Shown in pieces: positions 1 through 8,654 of a stretch of DNA of 64,000 nucleotides. The stretch is from contig NZ_SOPW01000004.1 in the NCBI RefSeq assembly GCF_004402015.1, positions 62,001-126,000 on the forward strand, written 5' to 3'. The notes under the pieces were generated by a model that did not search any database, had not been told where the DNA came from, and saw only the letters and a program-made list of their open reading frames with translations. A program made the translations under genes and the position numbers. Numbering within the stretch: the first letter of the stretch is position 1; each line of letters opens with the position of its first letter. This stretch comes from Filobacillus milosensis. Lineage in GTDB: Bacteria; Bacillota; Bacilli; Bacillales; Alkalibacillaceae.

Positions 1-176
1 ATCAAGCGAATCGTTTCACCAGTAAAATATGGTGTTTCAAAAGCTCCATTCCATAAAGCAATATACCCTGCTAGAGGGTTATAGCCAAATAGAAGCATAA
101 TGATTGCACCAGCTAATAAACCGAAGATAATTGAAACAACAGGGATCCATGCTCCGGTTAACTTTTGTAATTTCAT
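1..176 (-). CDS. ABC transporter permease, BMP/nucleoside type (NupP-like), 3' part outside window
   Basis: The first 58 codons of a membrane protein that runs off the window. It begins with ATG at 176-174, immediately after the TAA of the upstream ATPase gene, so the two are probably translationally coupled. The visible residues show a short basic N-terminus (MKLQKL), then a long hydrophobic segment (PVVSIIFGLLAGAIIMLLFGYNP) followed by LAGYIALWNGAF. A hydrophobic start, then a YNPLAGY-type turn and an ALWNGAF-type stretch, is typical of the first permease of BMP-type nucleoside importers (NupP/YufP). Its place after the lipoprotein and the double ATPase supports this. A second permease (NupQ-like) would be expected next, outside the window. 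Confidence 0.85.
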   Translation of the reverse strand, partial: MKLQKLTGAWIPVVSIIFGLLAGAIIMLLFGYNPLAGYIALWNGAFETPYFTGETIRL

Positions 177-1700
177 TTATGCTTCACCTTCTTTCTTATT
201 GCTTCCTGCCATCAATAAACCTAATTCATCATTATTTGTTTCATGAGGTTTAACATCAGCAACAATTTCACCTTCATATATAACTGCAATACGGTCACTC
301 AAGTTCATAATTTCATCTAATTCAAAAGAAACTAATAAGACTGCACGACCTTTATCTCTTTCCTCTATTAATTTTTTATGAATAAATTCAATAGCCCCAA
401 CATCTAACCCACGTGTTGGCTGAACAGCAATTAATAAATCTGGTGAGCGATCTACTTCTCTACCTATAATTGCTTTTTGTTGGTTACCACCTGATAGTGA
501 TCGCGCTAATGTCGATTCACTAGGCGTTCTCACATCGTATTCTTGAATTAATCGTTTCGCATGGTTATATATTTCTTTAAAGTTTAATGACCATTTTGAA
601 GAAAATGGTTTTTGATAATAAGTTTGTAACACCATATTTTCTGCAACCGGATAATCCAAAACTAAGCCGTACTTATGACGGTCTTGTGGAATATGAGACA
701 AACCATGGTTATAAATCTCACGTGGCTTCAAATTCATAATAGATTGATTGTTTAATAGAATTTTTCCACTTTCAGCTTTTCTAAGGCCAGTGATAGCTTC
801 AATTAATTCAGATTGACCATTTCCATCAACACCAGCAATACCGACTATTTCACCTTTTCTAACTTGTAGATTCAAGCCACGGACCATGTCCACATTTCGA
901 ATATCTTTAACCACCAAATCATTTACTTCTAAGACAGGCTCTTTAGGAGTGGCTTCAGTTTTCTCGGTTTTGAAGCTAACATCTCTTCCAACCATCATTG
1001 AGGCTAATTCACTTGTTGATGATTGACTTACATCAACCGTTTCAATACCTTCACCTCGTCGAATAACTGTACAGCGATCTGCAACTGACATAATTTCGTT
1101 TAATTTGTGGGTAATCAATATAATCGATTTACCTTCTTTAACTAACGATTTCATGATTTGAATCAATTCATCAATTTCTTGAGGTGTTAATACTGCAGTA
1201 GGTTCATCAAGAATTAGTATATCAGCTTTACGATATAACATCTTTAATATTTCAACACGCTGCTGCATCCCTACTGAGATGTCTCTTACTAATGCTTTAG
1301 GGTCCACTTTTAATCCATATTGGTCTGAAATTCGTTTTACTTCTTTCTCAGCGTCTTCAATATTTACTTTTAAACCTTTTTTCGGTTCTGAACCTAAAAC
1401 AATATTTTCTGTTACTGTAAACGTATCTACAAGCATAAAGTGTTGGTGAACCATTCCAATCCCTAAATCATTAGCAATGTTAGGGCTCGTAATATTAACA
1501 TCTTTACCTTGCACACGAATTTGTCCTTTTTCGGGCTGATAGATCCCAAATAACACATTCATTAAAGTGGATTTACCTGCACCATTCTCGCCTAGTAAAG
1601 CGTGAATTTCACCCTTCTTTACTTGTAAATTAATATTGTTATTTGCCACAACACCCGGAAATTCTTTTCTAATATCAAGCATTTCTATAACATAGTCCAT
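177..1700 (-). CDS. ABC transporter ATP-binding protein with two ATPase halves (NupO/YufO-like)
   Basis: A 507-residue protein with two fused nucleotide-binding domains, of the sugar/nucleoside importer class (RbsA/MglA/NupO). The N-terminal half has a standard Walker A (GENGAGKST, residues 37-45), a signature SVGMQQR near 143 and Walker B ILILDEPT near 160. The second half has a degenerate Walker A (GVDGNGQSE, near 290), an intact LSGGNQQK signature near 408 and a Walker B with AVQPTRGLD instead of DEPT. This asymmetry is usual in the family, where one site is non-canonical. With the BMP lipoprotein upstream and the permease downstream it should energise uptake of nucleosides; the exact substrate cannot be read from the sequence. 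Start ATG with a GAGGGGTGAG ribosome binding site. Confidence 0.93.
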   Translation of the reverse strand: MDYVIEMLDIRKEFPGVVANNNINLQVKKGEIHALLGENGAGKSTLMNVLFGIYQPEKGQIRVQGKDVNITSPNIANDLGIGMVHQHFMLVDTFTVTENIVLGSEPKKGLKVNIEDAEKEVKRISDQYGLKVDPKALVRDISVGMQQRVEILKMLYRKADILILDEPTAVLTPQEIDELIQIMKSLVKEGKSIILITHKLNEIMSVADRCTVIRRGEGIETVDVSQSSTSELASMMVGRDVSFKTEKTEATPKEPVLEVNDLVVKDIRNVDMVRGLNLQVRKGEIVGIAGVDGNGQSELIEAITGLRKAESGKILLNNQSIMNLKPREIYNHGLSHIPQDRHKYGLVLDYPVAENMVLQTYYQKPFSSKWSLNFKEIYNHAKRLIQEYDVRTPSESTLARSLSGGNQQKAIIGREVDRSPDLLIAVQPTRGLDVGAIEFIHKKLIEERDKGRAVLLVSFELDEIMNLSDRIAVIYEGEIVADVKPHETNNDELGLLMAGSNKKEGEA

Positions 1701-1773
1701 CTTCTCACCCCTCGATCATATATGTATAACTAAAAGGCTCAGGTTAAAAGCTAAATTAAAAAAAGCCCTTCTC

Positions 1774-1816
1774 AAAAAAATAAAATGAAACGAGTTATTA
1801 GCTCATCATTTCATTT
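1774..1816 (-). terminator. Probable intrinsic terminator/attenuator between lipoprotein and ATPase genes
   Basis: On the minus strand AAATGAAA (1816-1809) pairs with TTTCATTT (1790-1783), with GAG/CTC further up the stem, followed by a TATTTTTTT tract (about 1782-1774). The stem is AT-rich and has an asymmetric internal loop, so it is probably leaky. That would suit reduced expression of the ATPase and permease relative to the binding protein. Confidence 0.5.
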
Positions 1817-1840
1817 GAGAGTTAAAAGTTATGTAATTAT

Positions 1841-1868
1841 TAGGAAAGGCTAGATCTAGCCTTTCCTA
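1841..1868 (-). terminator. 28-bp perfect palindrome after the BMP lipoprotein gene
   Basis: Positions 1841-1868 form a perfect palindrome (TAGGAAAGGC at one end, its complement at the other, AGATCT at the centre). It lies 13 bases beyond the lipoprotein stop codon. There is no U-tract behind it on the minus strand, so on its own it looks more like an mRNA 3'-end stabiliser or processing stem than a full terminator. Confidence 0.5.
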
Positions 1869-1881
1869 CATGTTTAAGTAA

Positions 1882-2970
1882 TTACTCTAGGTTACTAACA
1901 AAACCTTCTAATTCTTCACGAGTTTGAGGTACTTCTACATCACCGTTTTGAATTTTTTCTTTCCATTCTTTAACTTTTGACGCAATTTCATCAGTGTAAG
2001 CTTCTTCATTCGTGTCAGCTACTGAAATACCACCATCAGCTAAACCATATTCTAAAACTTCACCGCCAGGGAAGTTACCTTCAATTGTACGTTTAATAAC
2101 GTCTTGAACGGCAACATCTACACGTTTAACCATTGAAGTTAAAGTAACGTTTGAATCATCAACACTACCTTCTTCATATTGGTCACGGTCAACACCGATT
2201 ACCCATACGTTAGCTTCAGAGTCACCAGCTTTGATATCTTTTGCTTCAGTGAATACACCGTTACCAGCACCACCAGCAGCGTGATAAATAACATCTACAT
2301 TACTATCATACATACTTTTCGCAATCTGACGACCTTTACCTGCATCAGAGAAACTTTCAGCATAACGTACATCTACTTCAATACTTGGATCTACTGATTT
2401 AACACCTGCTACATAACCAGCTTCGAATTTGTTGATTAACGGGCTATCGATACCACCAACGAATCCTACTTTACCAGTTTCAGACTTAAGTGCAGCTGCT
2501 ACACCTACTAAGAAAGAACCTTGATGTTCTTTAAAAGTAACACTTGCAACGTTGTCGCCTTCAGCAACATCATCCACTAATGCGTACTTAGTATCAGGGT
2601 TTTGACTAGCTACAGTTTGAACTGCATCTTTAAGTTTGAAACCGATACCAAAAATAAGTTCATAATCTTGTTGAGTTAAACGTGTTAAGTTAGATTCATA
2701 TTCAGAATCTTGATTAGATTGTGCATAGCCATACATCTCATCTTTATCTAAGCAATACTCTTCACCGTATGCTTTAAGGCCTTCCCATGCAGATTGGTTG
2801 AATGACTTATCGTCAACTCCACCTTCATCAGTTACAATACCAGCTTTGATTGCACTGCTATCTGGTTCACAATCTTTTTGACCTTCACTGCTGTCTCCAT
2901 TTGTTCCACAAGCAGATAGGATCACTGTAAGCGTTAACAACATAGTTAATAGTAAGTTAAGCTTTTTCAT
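1882..2970 (-). CDS. BMP family ABC transporter substrate-binding lipoprotein (NupN/YufN/TmpC-like)
   Basis: A secreted lipoprotein of 362 residues that binds the transported nucleoside outside the membrane and delivers it to the permease. The start is the ATG at 2970, behind a strong AAGGGGGAA ribosome binding site; a longer in-frame reading to 3042 has no such site. The N-terminus (MKKLNLLLTMLLTLTVILSAC) is a lipoprotein signal with lipobox LSAC and lipidated Cys21. Features of the Bmp/PnrA-like family include GIVTDEGGVDDKSFNQSAWEG after the signal, FVGGIDSPLINKFEAGY in the middle and VIYHAAGGAGNGVF after it. In many bacilli this gene set stands next to spoIIIE, as it does here. Confidence 0.93.
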   Translation of the reverse strand: MKKLNLLLTMLLTLTVILSACGTNGDSSEGQKDCEPDSSAIKAGIVTDEGGVDDKSFNQSAWEGLKAYGEEYCLDKDEMYGYAQSNQDSEYESNLTRLTQQDYELIFGIGFKLKDAVQTVASQNPDTKYALVDDVAEGDNVASVTFKEHQGSFLVGVAAALKSETGKVGFVGGIDSPLINKFEAGYVAGVKSVDPSIEVDVRYAESFSDAGKGRQIAKSMYDSNVDVIYHAAGGAGNGVFTEAKDIKAGDSEANVWVIGVDRDQYEEGSVDDSNVTLTSMVKRVDVAVQDVIKRTIEGNFPGGEVLEYGLADGGISVADTNEEAYTDEIASKVKEWKEKIQNGDVEVPQTREELEGFVSNLE

Positions 2971-2997
2971 TAATATTTCCCCCTTAAACATAAAAAA

Positions 2998-3051
2998 GTT
3001 GAGAGAGTAATAGAATTGCAAAAAAACACAAAATTCTATCACCTTCTCAAC
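2998..3051 (-). terminator. Strong hairpin with U-tract upstream of the BMP lipoprotein gene
   Basis: On the minus strand GTTGAGA (3051-3045) pairs with TCTCAAC (3004-2998), and an inner ATAGAATT pairs with AATTCTAT; TTTTTT (2997-2992) follows. This is a good intrinsic terminator. It can end spoIIIE transcription, but it also lies downstream of the predicted lipoprotein promoter, so it could act as an attenuator in that leader. Confidence 0.75.
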
Positions 3052-3052
3052 T

Positions 3053-3061
3053 ACTATACCA
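3053..3061 (-). promoter_or_regulatory. Predicted extended -10 promoter for the BMP transporter operon
   Basis: The minus strand reads TGGTATAGT at 3061-3053, an extended -10 (TGn plus TATAGT, five of six to TATAAT). The -35 at 17-bp spacing (TTATTT) is weak. The start point would fall at or near the base of the hairpin at 2998-3051. Confidence 0.45.
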
Positions 3062-3102
3062 CGATAGTCCTACAAAATAAAAGATTAAATTAATTTAAAA
3101 AA

Positions 3103-5412
3103 TTAAGAATTGGAAGTCTGTTCCTCTTGCTGGTAATTGCTTACAAGAACCTTCCTTGGTTTACTTCCTTCATATGGTCCAACGATACCTCTTTCCTCCA
3201 TCGCATCAATTAATCTAGCTGCTCTAGTGTAACCTACTCTAAATTTTCTTTGAAGCATGGAAACACTAGCACTTTGCATTTCAATCACTAATTTAACAGC
3301 ATCTTCATAATGTTCATCATCAACATCATTAACAACTTCACTTGGTTCTTCAGGAATCATTTCTTCTTGATACTGAGCTTTCTGTTGTTCTATACAGAAG
3401 TCAACTATTCTTTCAACTTCTTCATCAGATAAGAAAGCACCTTGTATACGTGTTGGTTTAGAAGCACCAACTGGAATAAATAACATATCCCCCTTACCTA
3501 AAAGCTTTTCAGCTCCACCTCCGTCAAGAATTGTTCTTGAATCTGTTTGAGACGATACACTGAATGCAATTCTAGAAGGGATATTAGCTTTAATGACACC
3601 GGTAATGACGTCGACTGAAGGGCGTTGAGTAGCAATGATTAAATGTATGCCGGCTGCACGAGCCATTTGAGCTAATCGTGTAATGGAATCTTCAACCTCG
3701 TTCGAGGCTACCATCATAAGGTCAGCTAACTCATCAATTAATACTACAACATACGGTAAATGAGGGTGGTTCTCTCCTTCTTGCTCATTTACTTTATTAA
3801 CGTATTCGTTATACCCTTCAATATTTCTGGTACCCGTATCGGAAAATAGATCATATCTACGTTCCATTTCAGAAACTATTTTTTTCAATGCTTGTGAGGC
3901 TTTTTTTGGATCTGTTACAACTGGTGCTAATAGGTGAGGAATGCCATTGTAAACATTCAACTCAACCTTCTTAGGATCAATCATCATCATTTTAACTTCA
4001 TGGGGCTTTGCTCTTAATAAAATACTCGTAATAATACCATTTACACACACACTTTTACCACTACCTGTAGCACCGGCAATAAGTAAGTGTGGCATTTTAT
4101 TAAGTTCTGCAGTAACCGCTTCACCAGCAATATCTCGTCCTAAACCAAATAATAGCTTGGAAGGGTTATTTTGAACATTTTGAACAACTTCTCTTAACGA
4201 AACTTGCGCAACTTCACCATTTGGTACCTCGATTCCAATAGCAGATTTACCTGGTATTGGAGCTTCAATTCGTATATCTTTAGCTGCCAAAGCTAATGCA
4301 AGGTCATCGTGTAAATTAACAATTTTACTTACTTTAACTCCTACATCTGGGTAGACTTCGTATTTAGTAACTGCTGGTCCGACATGAACTTTTGTTACCT
4401 TAGCTTTAACTCCAAAACTATGAAATGTTCTTTCTAGCTTTTGAACAGTTGATTGAATTTGAGATTTTTCATGTTGTTGTGAATGAGCTACAGGATTACT
4501 AAGTAACTGTAGAGATGGTAGTTTATAAGATTCATTTTCTACTTCAGTTAGCGGTAAATCACCCAAGTCTTCACTGTTTGAATCATTATTCGTATCATCT
4601 TCTTGTTTTAAAGTGTCTGTCCACTCTTTAGTTTCTAATTCAGGTTCAGACGGTTGAGGTTCAACATACTGATGAAAATCCTGAATCACTGGTTCTGATT
4701 CAGTTTGCTTAACGTCACCACCATCAATGTTATAAGTTGTTTCTGCTTGCTCATCTTCTTTCTCTTTTGCTTCCTGTCGCGCATGTTTTCTCTCTTTTTG
4801 CTTACTTATAATTTTTTGTAAAACGTTATTAATCCGGGAATATACGTTTTTAAGGAAATCTGAAATTGATCTCTCAGTTAATAACATACCTCCAATTAAT
4901 ACACCAAACACAGCAAGCACCTTGGCACCAGCAGCAGATAATAAATAATAACTGGCTGCAAATAAAGTGGCTCCAATCATACCAGCACCAATGTACTCAT
5001 AGGTTAGTATTCCATCTTGATATGCTTCGTAATTATCCCACGTTACACCAAATATATTTTGATTAATAGTTTGATTCATTATAGAATCAAATGTTTGCAC
5101 ATGGGTAAATAACAGGACGGAACCAAATAAGATGTAAAAACCTACTAACTTAGATGCTTTAAAGTTAGGCCATTGACGCTTAATCATTAAATAGATTCCT
5201 AGAATAAATAAAAATATGCTAACAACTATGTACCAAAAACCAAATAACCACTGAAAAAGGGTTACAAATACATGTGGAATAAACCCTTCTCCAATCGTGC
5301 TTATACCACTCGAAAAAATTGCACTAAGAATAAGGAGTAATCCAATTAATTCAAACTGCAAAACATGGCGCTTTTTTCTTCTTGATTGTTTTTTCTTTTT
5401 TCGTTTTGCCAT
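3103..5412 (-). CDS. spoIIIE: DNA translocase SpoIIIE/FtsK
   Basis: A 769-residue septal DNA pump that moves the chromosome into the forespore and clears DNA trapped in septa. The N-terminus is strongly basic, followed by four or five membrane segments (roughly 17-36, 55-77, 87-104, 136-175). Next come an acidic, Q/E-rich linker (about 200-300) and the RecA-like motor, with Walker A GATGSGKS near 450 and Walker [12 protein letters not shown]. The C-terminal winged-helix gamma domain ([20 protein letters not shown]) reads SRS/KOPS-type sequences. Length and layout match SpoIIIE. The gene follows tepA-ylzJ as in B. subtilis, but no GntR gene (ymfC) follows it here. It appears to have its own promoter at 5472-5480. 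Confidence 0.96.
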   Translation of the reverse strand: MAKRKKKKQSRRKKRHVLQFELIGLLLILSAIFSSGISTIGEGFIPHVFVTLFQWLFGFWYIVVSIFLFILGIYLMIKRQWPNFKASKLVGFYILFGSVLLFTHVQTFDSIMNQTINQNIFGVTWDNYEAYQDGILTYEYIGAGMIGATLFAASYYLLSAAGAKVLAVFGVLIGGMLLTERSISDFLKNVYSRINNVLQKIISKQKERKHARQEAKEKEDEQAETTYNIDGGDVKQTESEPVIQDFHQYVEPQPSEPELETKEWTDTLKQEDDTNNDSNSEDLGDLPLTEVENESYKLPSLQLLSNPVAHSQQHEKSQIQSTVQKLERTFHSFGVKAKVTKVHVGPAVTKYEVYPDVGVKVSKIVNLHDDLALALAAKDIRIEAPIPGKSAIGIEVPNGEVAQVSLREVVQNVQNNPSKLLFGLGRDIAGEAVTAELNKMPHLLIAGATGSGKSVCVNGIITSILLRAKPHEVKMMMIDPKKVELNVYNGIPHLLAPVVTDPKKASQALKKIVSEMERRYDLFSDTGTRNIEGYNEYVNKVNEQEGENHPHLPYVVVLIDELADLMMVASNEVEDSITRLAQMARAAGIHLIIATQRPSVDVITGVIKANIPSRIAFSVSSQTDSRTILDGGGAEKLLGKGDMLFIPVGASKPTRIQGAFLSDEEVERIVDFCIEQQKAQYQEEMIPEEPSEVVNDVDDEHYEDAVKLVIEMQSASVSMLQRKFRVGYTRAARLIDAMEERGIVGPYEGSKPRKVLVSNYQQEEQTSNS

Positions 5413-5435
5413 ACAATCACCTCTATAAAATAAGG

Positions 5436-5458
5436 AAGCAGCCGTAGGTTGGCTGCTT
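5436..5458 (-). terminator. Hairpin terminator between ylzJ and spoIIIE
   Basis: On the minus strand AAGCAGCC pairs with GGCTGCTT around a 7-base loop, followed by CCTTATTTTAT. It lies in the spoIIIE leader, downstream of the predicted promoter at 5472-5480 and just upstream of the spoIIIE ribosome binding site (GAGGTGATTGT then ATG). Confidence 0.65.
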
Positions 5459-5471
5459 TGATGTGAGTTTT

Positions 5472-5480
5472 ATTATACCA
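5472..5480 (-). promoter_or_regulatory. Predicted extended -10 promoter for spoIIIE
   Basis: The minus strand reads TGGTATAAT at 5480-5472, a perfect -10 with the TGn extension. No good -35 is present at 17 bp. An inverted repeat (TATCCAA, 3-base loop, TTGGATA, about 5485-5501) lies just upstream and overlaps the -35 region, so it is a possible operator. Confidence 0.5.
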
Positions 5481-5507
5481 TAGTTATCCAATAATTTGGA
5501 TAAGTCT

Positions 5508-5714
5508 TTATAAGTAATATGTGACTCCTGGTTGTAATTCTTGATTTAAATAATCATTTGGATCAGTCGAGAACATATGAACAATTTGATATCCATTTTG
5601 TTCAGGGTCTCTTTTCAACTTTAAAGTTGCATGGTTATGAGTGACGAATTGGTATTCATTTGTATCTTCATCTTCAAAAATTTCTTGTTCATTTAAAGGC
5701 GTGTATAATATCAT
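5508..5714 (-). CDS. ylzJ: YlzJ-like small protein
   Basis: A 68-residue protein of the YlzJ family, function unknown. It starts [17 protein letters not shown] and ends in an [13 protein letters not shown]-type tail, a typical YlzJ end. It is acidic, with no signal or membrane segment. Its ATG overlaps the TGA of tepA by four bases (ATGA), so the two are translationally coupled. The tepA-ylzJ-spoIIIE order is the same as in B. subtilis, which is the main reason for the assignment. Confidence 0.85.
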   Translation of the reverse strand: MILYTPLNEQEIFEDEDTNEYQFVTHNHATLKLKRDPEQNGYQIVHMFSTDPNDYLNQELQPGVTYYL

Positions 5715-6451
5715 TGTACAACCTGCTCCCCTTGATTCGAATCAATCAATTCGTTTAATTTTACAATTGCCTCTTTAACCCCACCAACATCATCAATAAG
5801 ACCACAATCAACTGCATCTTTTCCAACTACGTTTGTTCCAATATCACGCGTTAAATTCCCTTTCGCGAACATTAATTCTTTAAAATCATCTTCCGTGATA
5901 TTAGAGTTTTTAGTTACAAAATTAATCACTCGATCTTGCATTTTATCTAAGTATTCAAAAGTTTGAGGAACACCTATAACTAACCCAGTTAACCTTATTG
6001 GATGAATAGTCATAGTGGCTGTTTCAGTTATAAACGAATAATTAGCTGACACGGCAATAGGGACCCCAATCGAATGCCCACCACCCAAAACAATGGAAAC
6101 AGTTGGCTTAGAAATAGTAGAAATCATTTCAGAAATAGCAAGGCCCGCTTCTACATCGCCACCTACAGTATTTAAAAGTAAAATTACACCCTCAATTTTT
6201 GGGTTTTGTTCAATTGCCACAATCTGTGGAATAAGATGTTCATATTTGGTGGTTTTATTTTTTTGTGGTAGTTGCAAGTGACCCTCAATTTGTCCAATAA
6301 TAGGTAAGACATGAATATTGGATTCTGGAGCTTGAGGTACATTCGTTTGTCCGAGTTGTTTTATTTTGTCCATTAATGATCCAGAAGCATCTTCTTTGTT
6401 TTGATCATTCTGCTGATCGTTTTGTTGGTCATTTTGTTTATCGTTTGACAT
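5711..6451 (-). CDS. tepA: ClpP-like translocation-enhancing peptidase TepA
   Basis: A 246-residue cytoplasmic serine peptidase of the ClpP/crotonase fold (TepA/YmfB). In B. subtilis it is reported to degrade signal peptides and to act in protein export and spore formation. After a low-complexity N-terminus made of repeated QNDQ/NDQQ units (residues 5-20), the fold begins at [12 protein letters not shown]. The nucleophile lies in GGGHSIGVP (Ser about 126) and a likely catalytic His in [10 protein letters not shown] (about 150). [19 protein letters not shown] forms the oxyanion region. It lies directly behind dapA; in B. subtilis rnjB sits between the two and is not seen here. Confidence 0.9.
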   Translation of the reverse strand: MSNDKQNDQQNDQQNDQNKEDASGSLMDKIKQLGQTNVPQAPESNIHVLPIIGQIEGHLQLPQKNKTTKYEHLIPQIVAIEQNPKIEGVILLLNTVGGDVEAGLAISEMISTISKPTVSIVLGGGHSIGVPIAVSANYSFITETATMTIHPIRLTGLVIGVPQTFEYLDKMQDRVINFVTKNSNITEDDFKELMFAKGNLTRDIGTNVVGKDAVDCGLIDDVGGVKEAIVKLNELIDSNQGEQVVQ

Positions 6452-6503
6452 TTATAAACACCTACCTTTGCATATAGTGTTTACAAATGATGTTTCTTCA
6501 TAC

Positions 6504-6541
6504 AAAAAGCGCCCTATTCTTTTAAGAATAGAACGCTTTTT
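6504..6541 (-). terminator. Intrinsic terminator after dapA
   Basis: AAAAAGCG and CGCTTTTT enclose a second stem (CTATTCTT/AAGAATAG). On the minus strand the hairpin follows the dapA stop directly and ends in CTTTTTGTAT. It is nearly symmetrical, so it could also work on the plus strand. It separates the asd-dapG-dapA operon from tepA. Confidence 0.8.
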
Positions 6542-6544
6542 CCT

Positions 6545-7411
6545 TTATAATTTAATATCCTTAAACAACTGTATTTCTTCTTCAGGTGTTAAGGGCACTA
6601 ATGGTAAACGTACAGAACCTACGGAAATGCCCATTTTATTAAGAGCTGTTTTAATTGGAACAGGTGATGGAGATTTAAAGAAGCCTTTCATTTTAGGTAA
6701 TAATTGTTGGTGAGCTTTGGCTGCTTTCTTCACGTCACCATCCAGGTAAGAGTGAACCATTTCCTGCATTTCATTACCAAAAATATGTGAAGATACAGAT
6801 ACAATTCCATTACCGCCAACAGCTAACGCTGGCAACGTAAAACCATCATCACCGCTATATAACATAAAGTCATCATCTGTTTGTTCAACAATCTCCGTCA
6901 TCATAAATACATCTTGACTGGATTCCTTTACAGCAACGATATTGGGTATTTTTGATAAAGCTACTGTTGTTTCAACATCCATATTTATAGACGTTCGACC
7001 TGGTATATTATAAACCATTATTGGCAACTCAGTGTTGGTTGCTACAGCTTTAAAATGCTGATAGATACCTTCTTGGTTTGGTTTATTGTAATATGGAACA
7101 ACCAACATTACTCCATCTACACCTAATTCTTCAACTTTTAAAGTGAAGTCGATTGTTTCTTTTGTATTATTACTTCCCGTTCCAGCAATCACTGGAACTC
7201 TGCCGTTTACTACTTTTACAACATATTCAAATAGTTGAAGTTTTTCTTCTTTAGTTAATGTGGGAGATTCACCTGTTGTACCACCTACAACCAGGCTTTC
7301 AGTACCATTGTTTATTAAATGTTCCACTAATATTCCAGTACGATCAAGGTCTAATTCATTCTTATCATTAAAAGGTGTGACCATTGCCGTTAAAATATTT
7401 CCAAAATTCAT
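6545..7411 (-). CDS. dapA: 4-hydroxy-tetrahydrodipicolinate synthase
   Basis: A 288-residue class I aldolase that condenses aspartate semialdehyde with pyruvate. It is the first committed step of the diaminopimelate/lysine branch and supplies the precursor of spore dipicolinate. Family signatures are GTTGESPTL near 43, the tyrosine in MVYNIPGRTS (about 133) and the Schiff-base lysine in VAVKESSQD (about 161). Length matches the usual 290. The ATG overlaps the dapG stop by four bases (ATGA), so both subunits of the branch are coupled. A strong terminator follows. Confidence 0.96.
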   Translation of the reverse strand: MNFGNILTAMVTPFNDKNELDLDRTGILVEHLINNGTESLVVGGTTGESPTLTKEEKLQLFEYVVKVVNGRVPVIAGTGSNNTKETIDFTLKVEELGVDGVMLVVPYYNKPNQEGIYQHFKAVATNTELPIMVYNIPGRTSINMDVETTVALSKIPNIVAVKESSQDVFMMTEIVEQTDDDFMLYSGDDGFTLPALAVGGNGIVSVSSHIFGNEMQEMVHSYLDGDVKKAAKAHQQLLPKMKGFFKSPSPVPIKTALNKMGISVGSVRLPLVPLTPEEEIQLFKDIKL

Positions 7412-8634
7412 GATCCTACTCCTTTCTTACTCACAAACGTATCATGAAGAGCATTGACCGCTGCTTCCAAATCTTTCTCTTTGACCAATACCCATATCGT
7501 TGTATGGCTATCTGCTGATTGTAATATTTGAATATTCTTCGTTGCTAAAGCTGTTACAATTTTTGAGGCCACACCTGGCACACCTTGTATACCAGCACCT
7601 ACAGTTGAGACCTTAGCACAATCTTCCTCTATATTATAACTCAGTTTAAGTGTGTTAATTATAGATTGTGTTAATTGCCATTTATTCTTTGGAATTGTAA
7701 ACGAAATTCCATTTGTAGATATATTAAAAAAGTCGACTGAAATATTAGCGTCAGCTAACTCTCGGAAAACTTGATCATGTAGCTGAATCAGATTTTCCGT
7801 TGCGTGTATGTTGACTTGAATTAATCCAGATACTTGAGCAATACCTGTAACTAATCGATCTTTTATAATTTGATCAATTGTATTATTAACTTTAGAAGTA
7901 ACCAATGTCCCTTCATCATTTGAATAAGTTGACCTTACTCTAATCGGGATTTTTTCCTGCATAGCAATTTCAACTGCACGAGGATGTATAACTTTAGAGC
8001 CTTGATACGCTAAGTGTACGATCTCTGTATAAGTCATTGCCTCTAACGTTTGTGCATTCTTTACCAATACAGGATCAGCCGTTTTAATTCCATTGACATC
8101 AGTAAAAATATCTACATAGTTAGCTTTAAGAGCAGCTCCTAACGCCACCGCTGAGGTATCAGAACCTCCCCTTCCTAATGTCGTAATATTTCCAAATTTG
8201 TCTTGCCCTTGAAAACCAGCCACCACAATGACCTGGTTTGTTTTTAATAATGTCTTAATAAGATCTTTGTTAATTTTATCAATACGTGCATTTGTAAAAT
8301 CACTTGTCGTTAAAATTCCAGCTTGAGCACCGTTAATTGATGCAGCTGAAATACCTTCTTTTATTAGTTCATTTGTAAAAACAACGGATGAAATAATTTC
8401 GCCGCATGACATTAGTAAATCAAGTTCTCGGTCAGTCACTTGATGGTCTGGATACTTCACAAGTCCTAGTAGTGAGTCAGTTGCGTAAGGTTCACCTTTT
8501 CTACCCATCGCTGAAACCACAGCAACAACTTGGTGCCCCTCATCAACAGCAGTCTTAATATGCTGAATTGCGTGTTTCCTGACATCTACATCACGGACTG
8601 ATGTTCCTCCAAATTTTTGAACTAATAATGTCAT
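7408..8634 (-). CDS. dapG: Aspartate kinase I (diaminopimelate-sensitive type)
   Basis: A 408-residue aspartokinase, phosphorylating aspartate at the head of the aspartate family pathway. The ATP/substrate motif KFGGTSV is at residues 7-13. GRGGSDTSAVALGAAL lies near 157, followed by DIFTDVNGIKTADP. Two ACT domains at the C-terminus (from about 265) carry effector binding. Its place between asd and dapA marks it as the DapG isozyme, which in B. subtilis responds to meso-diaminopimelate rather than lysine. No lysine riboswitch is seen upstream, which also argues against LysC. Confidence 0.94.
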   Translation of the reverse strand: MTLLVQKFGGTSVRDVDVRKHAIQHIKTAVDEGHQVVAVVSAMGRKGEPYATDSLLGLVKYPDHQVTDRELDLLMSCGEIISSVVFTNELIKEGISAASINGAQAGILTTSDFTNARIDKINKDLIKTLLKTNQVIVVAGFQGQDKFGNITTLGRGGSDTSAVALGAALKANYVDIFTDVNGIKTADPVLVKNAQTLEAMTYTEIVHLAYQGSKVIHPRAVEIAMQEKIPIRVRSTYSNDEGTLVTSKVNNTIDQIIKDRLVTGIAQVSGLIQVNIHATENLIQLHDQVFRELADANISVDFFNISTNGISFTIPKNKWQLTQSIINTLKLSYNIEEDCAKVSTVGAGIQGVPGVASKIVTALATKNIQILQSADSHTTIWVLVKEKDLEAAVNALHDTFVSKKGVGS

Positions 8635-8654
8635 TTCACACCTCTAAGATGTTA

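Noticed and set aside
2179-2397. 72-codon plus-strand frame in the BMP lipoprotein gene
   Set aside because: Antisense shadow; no independent evidence.
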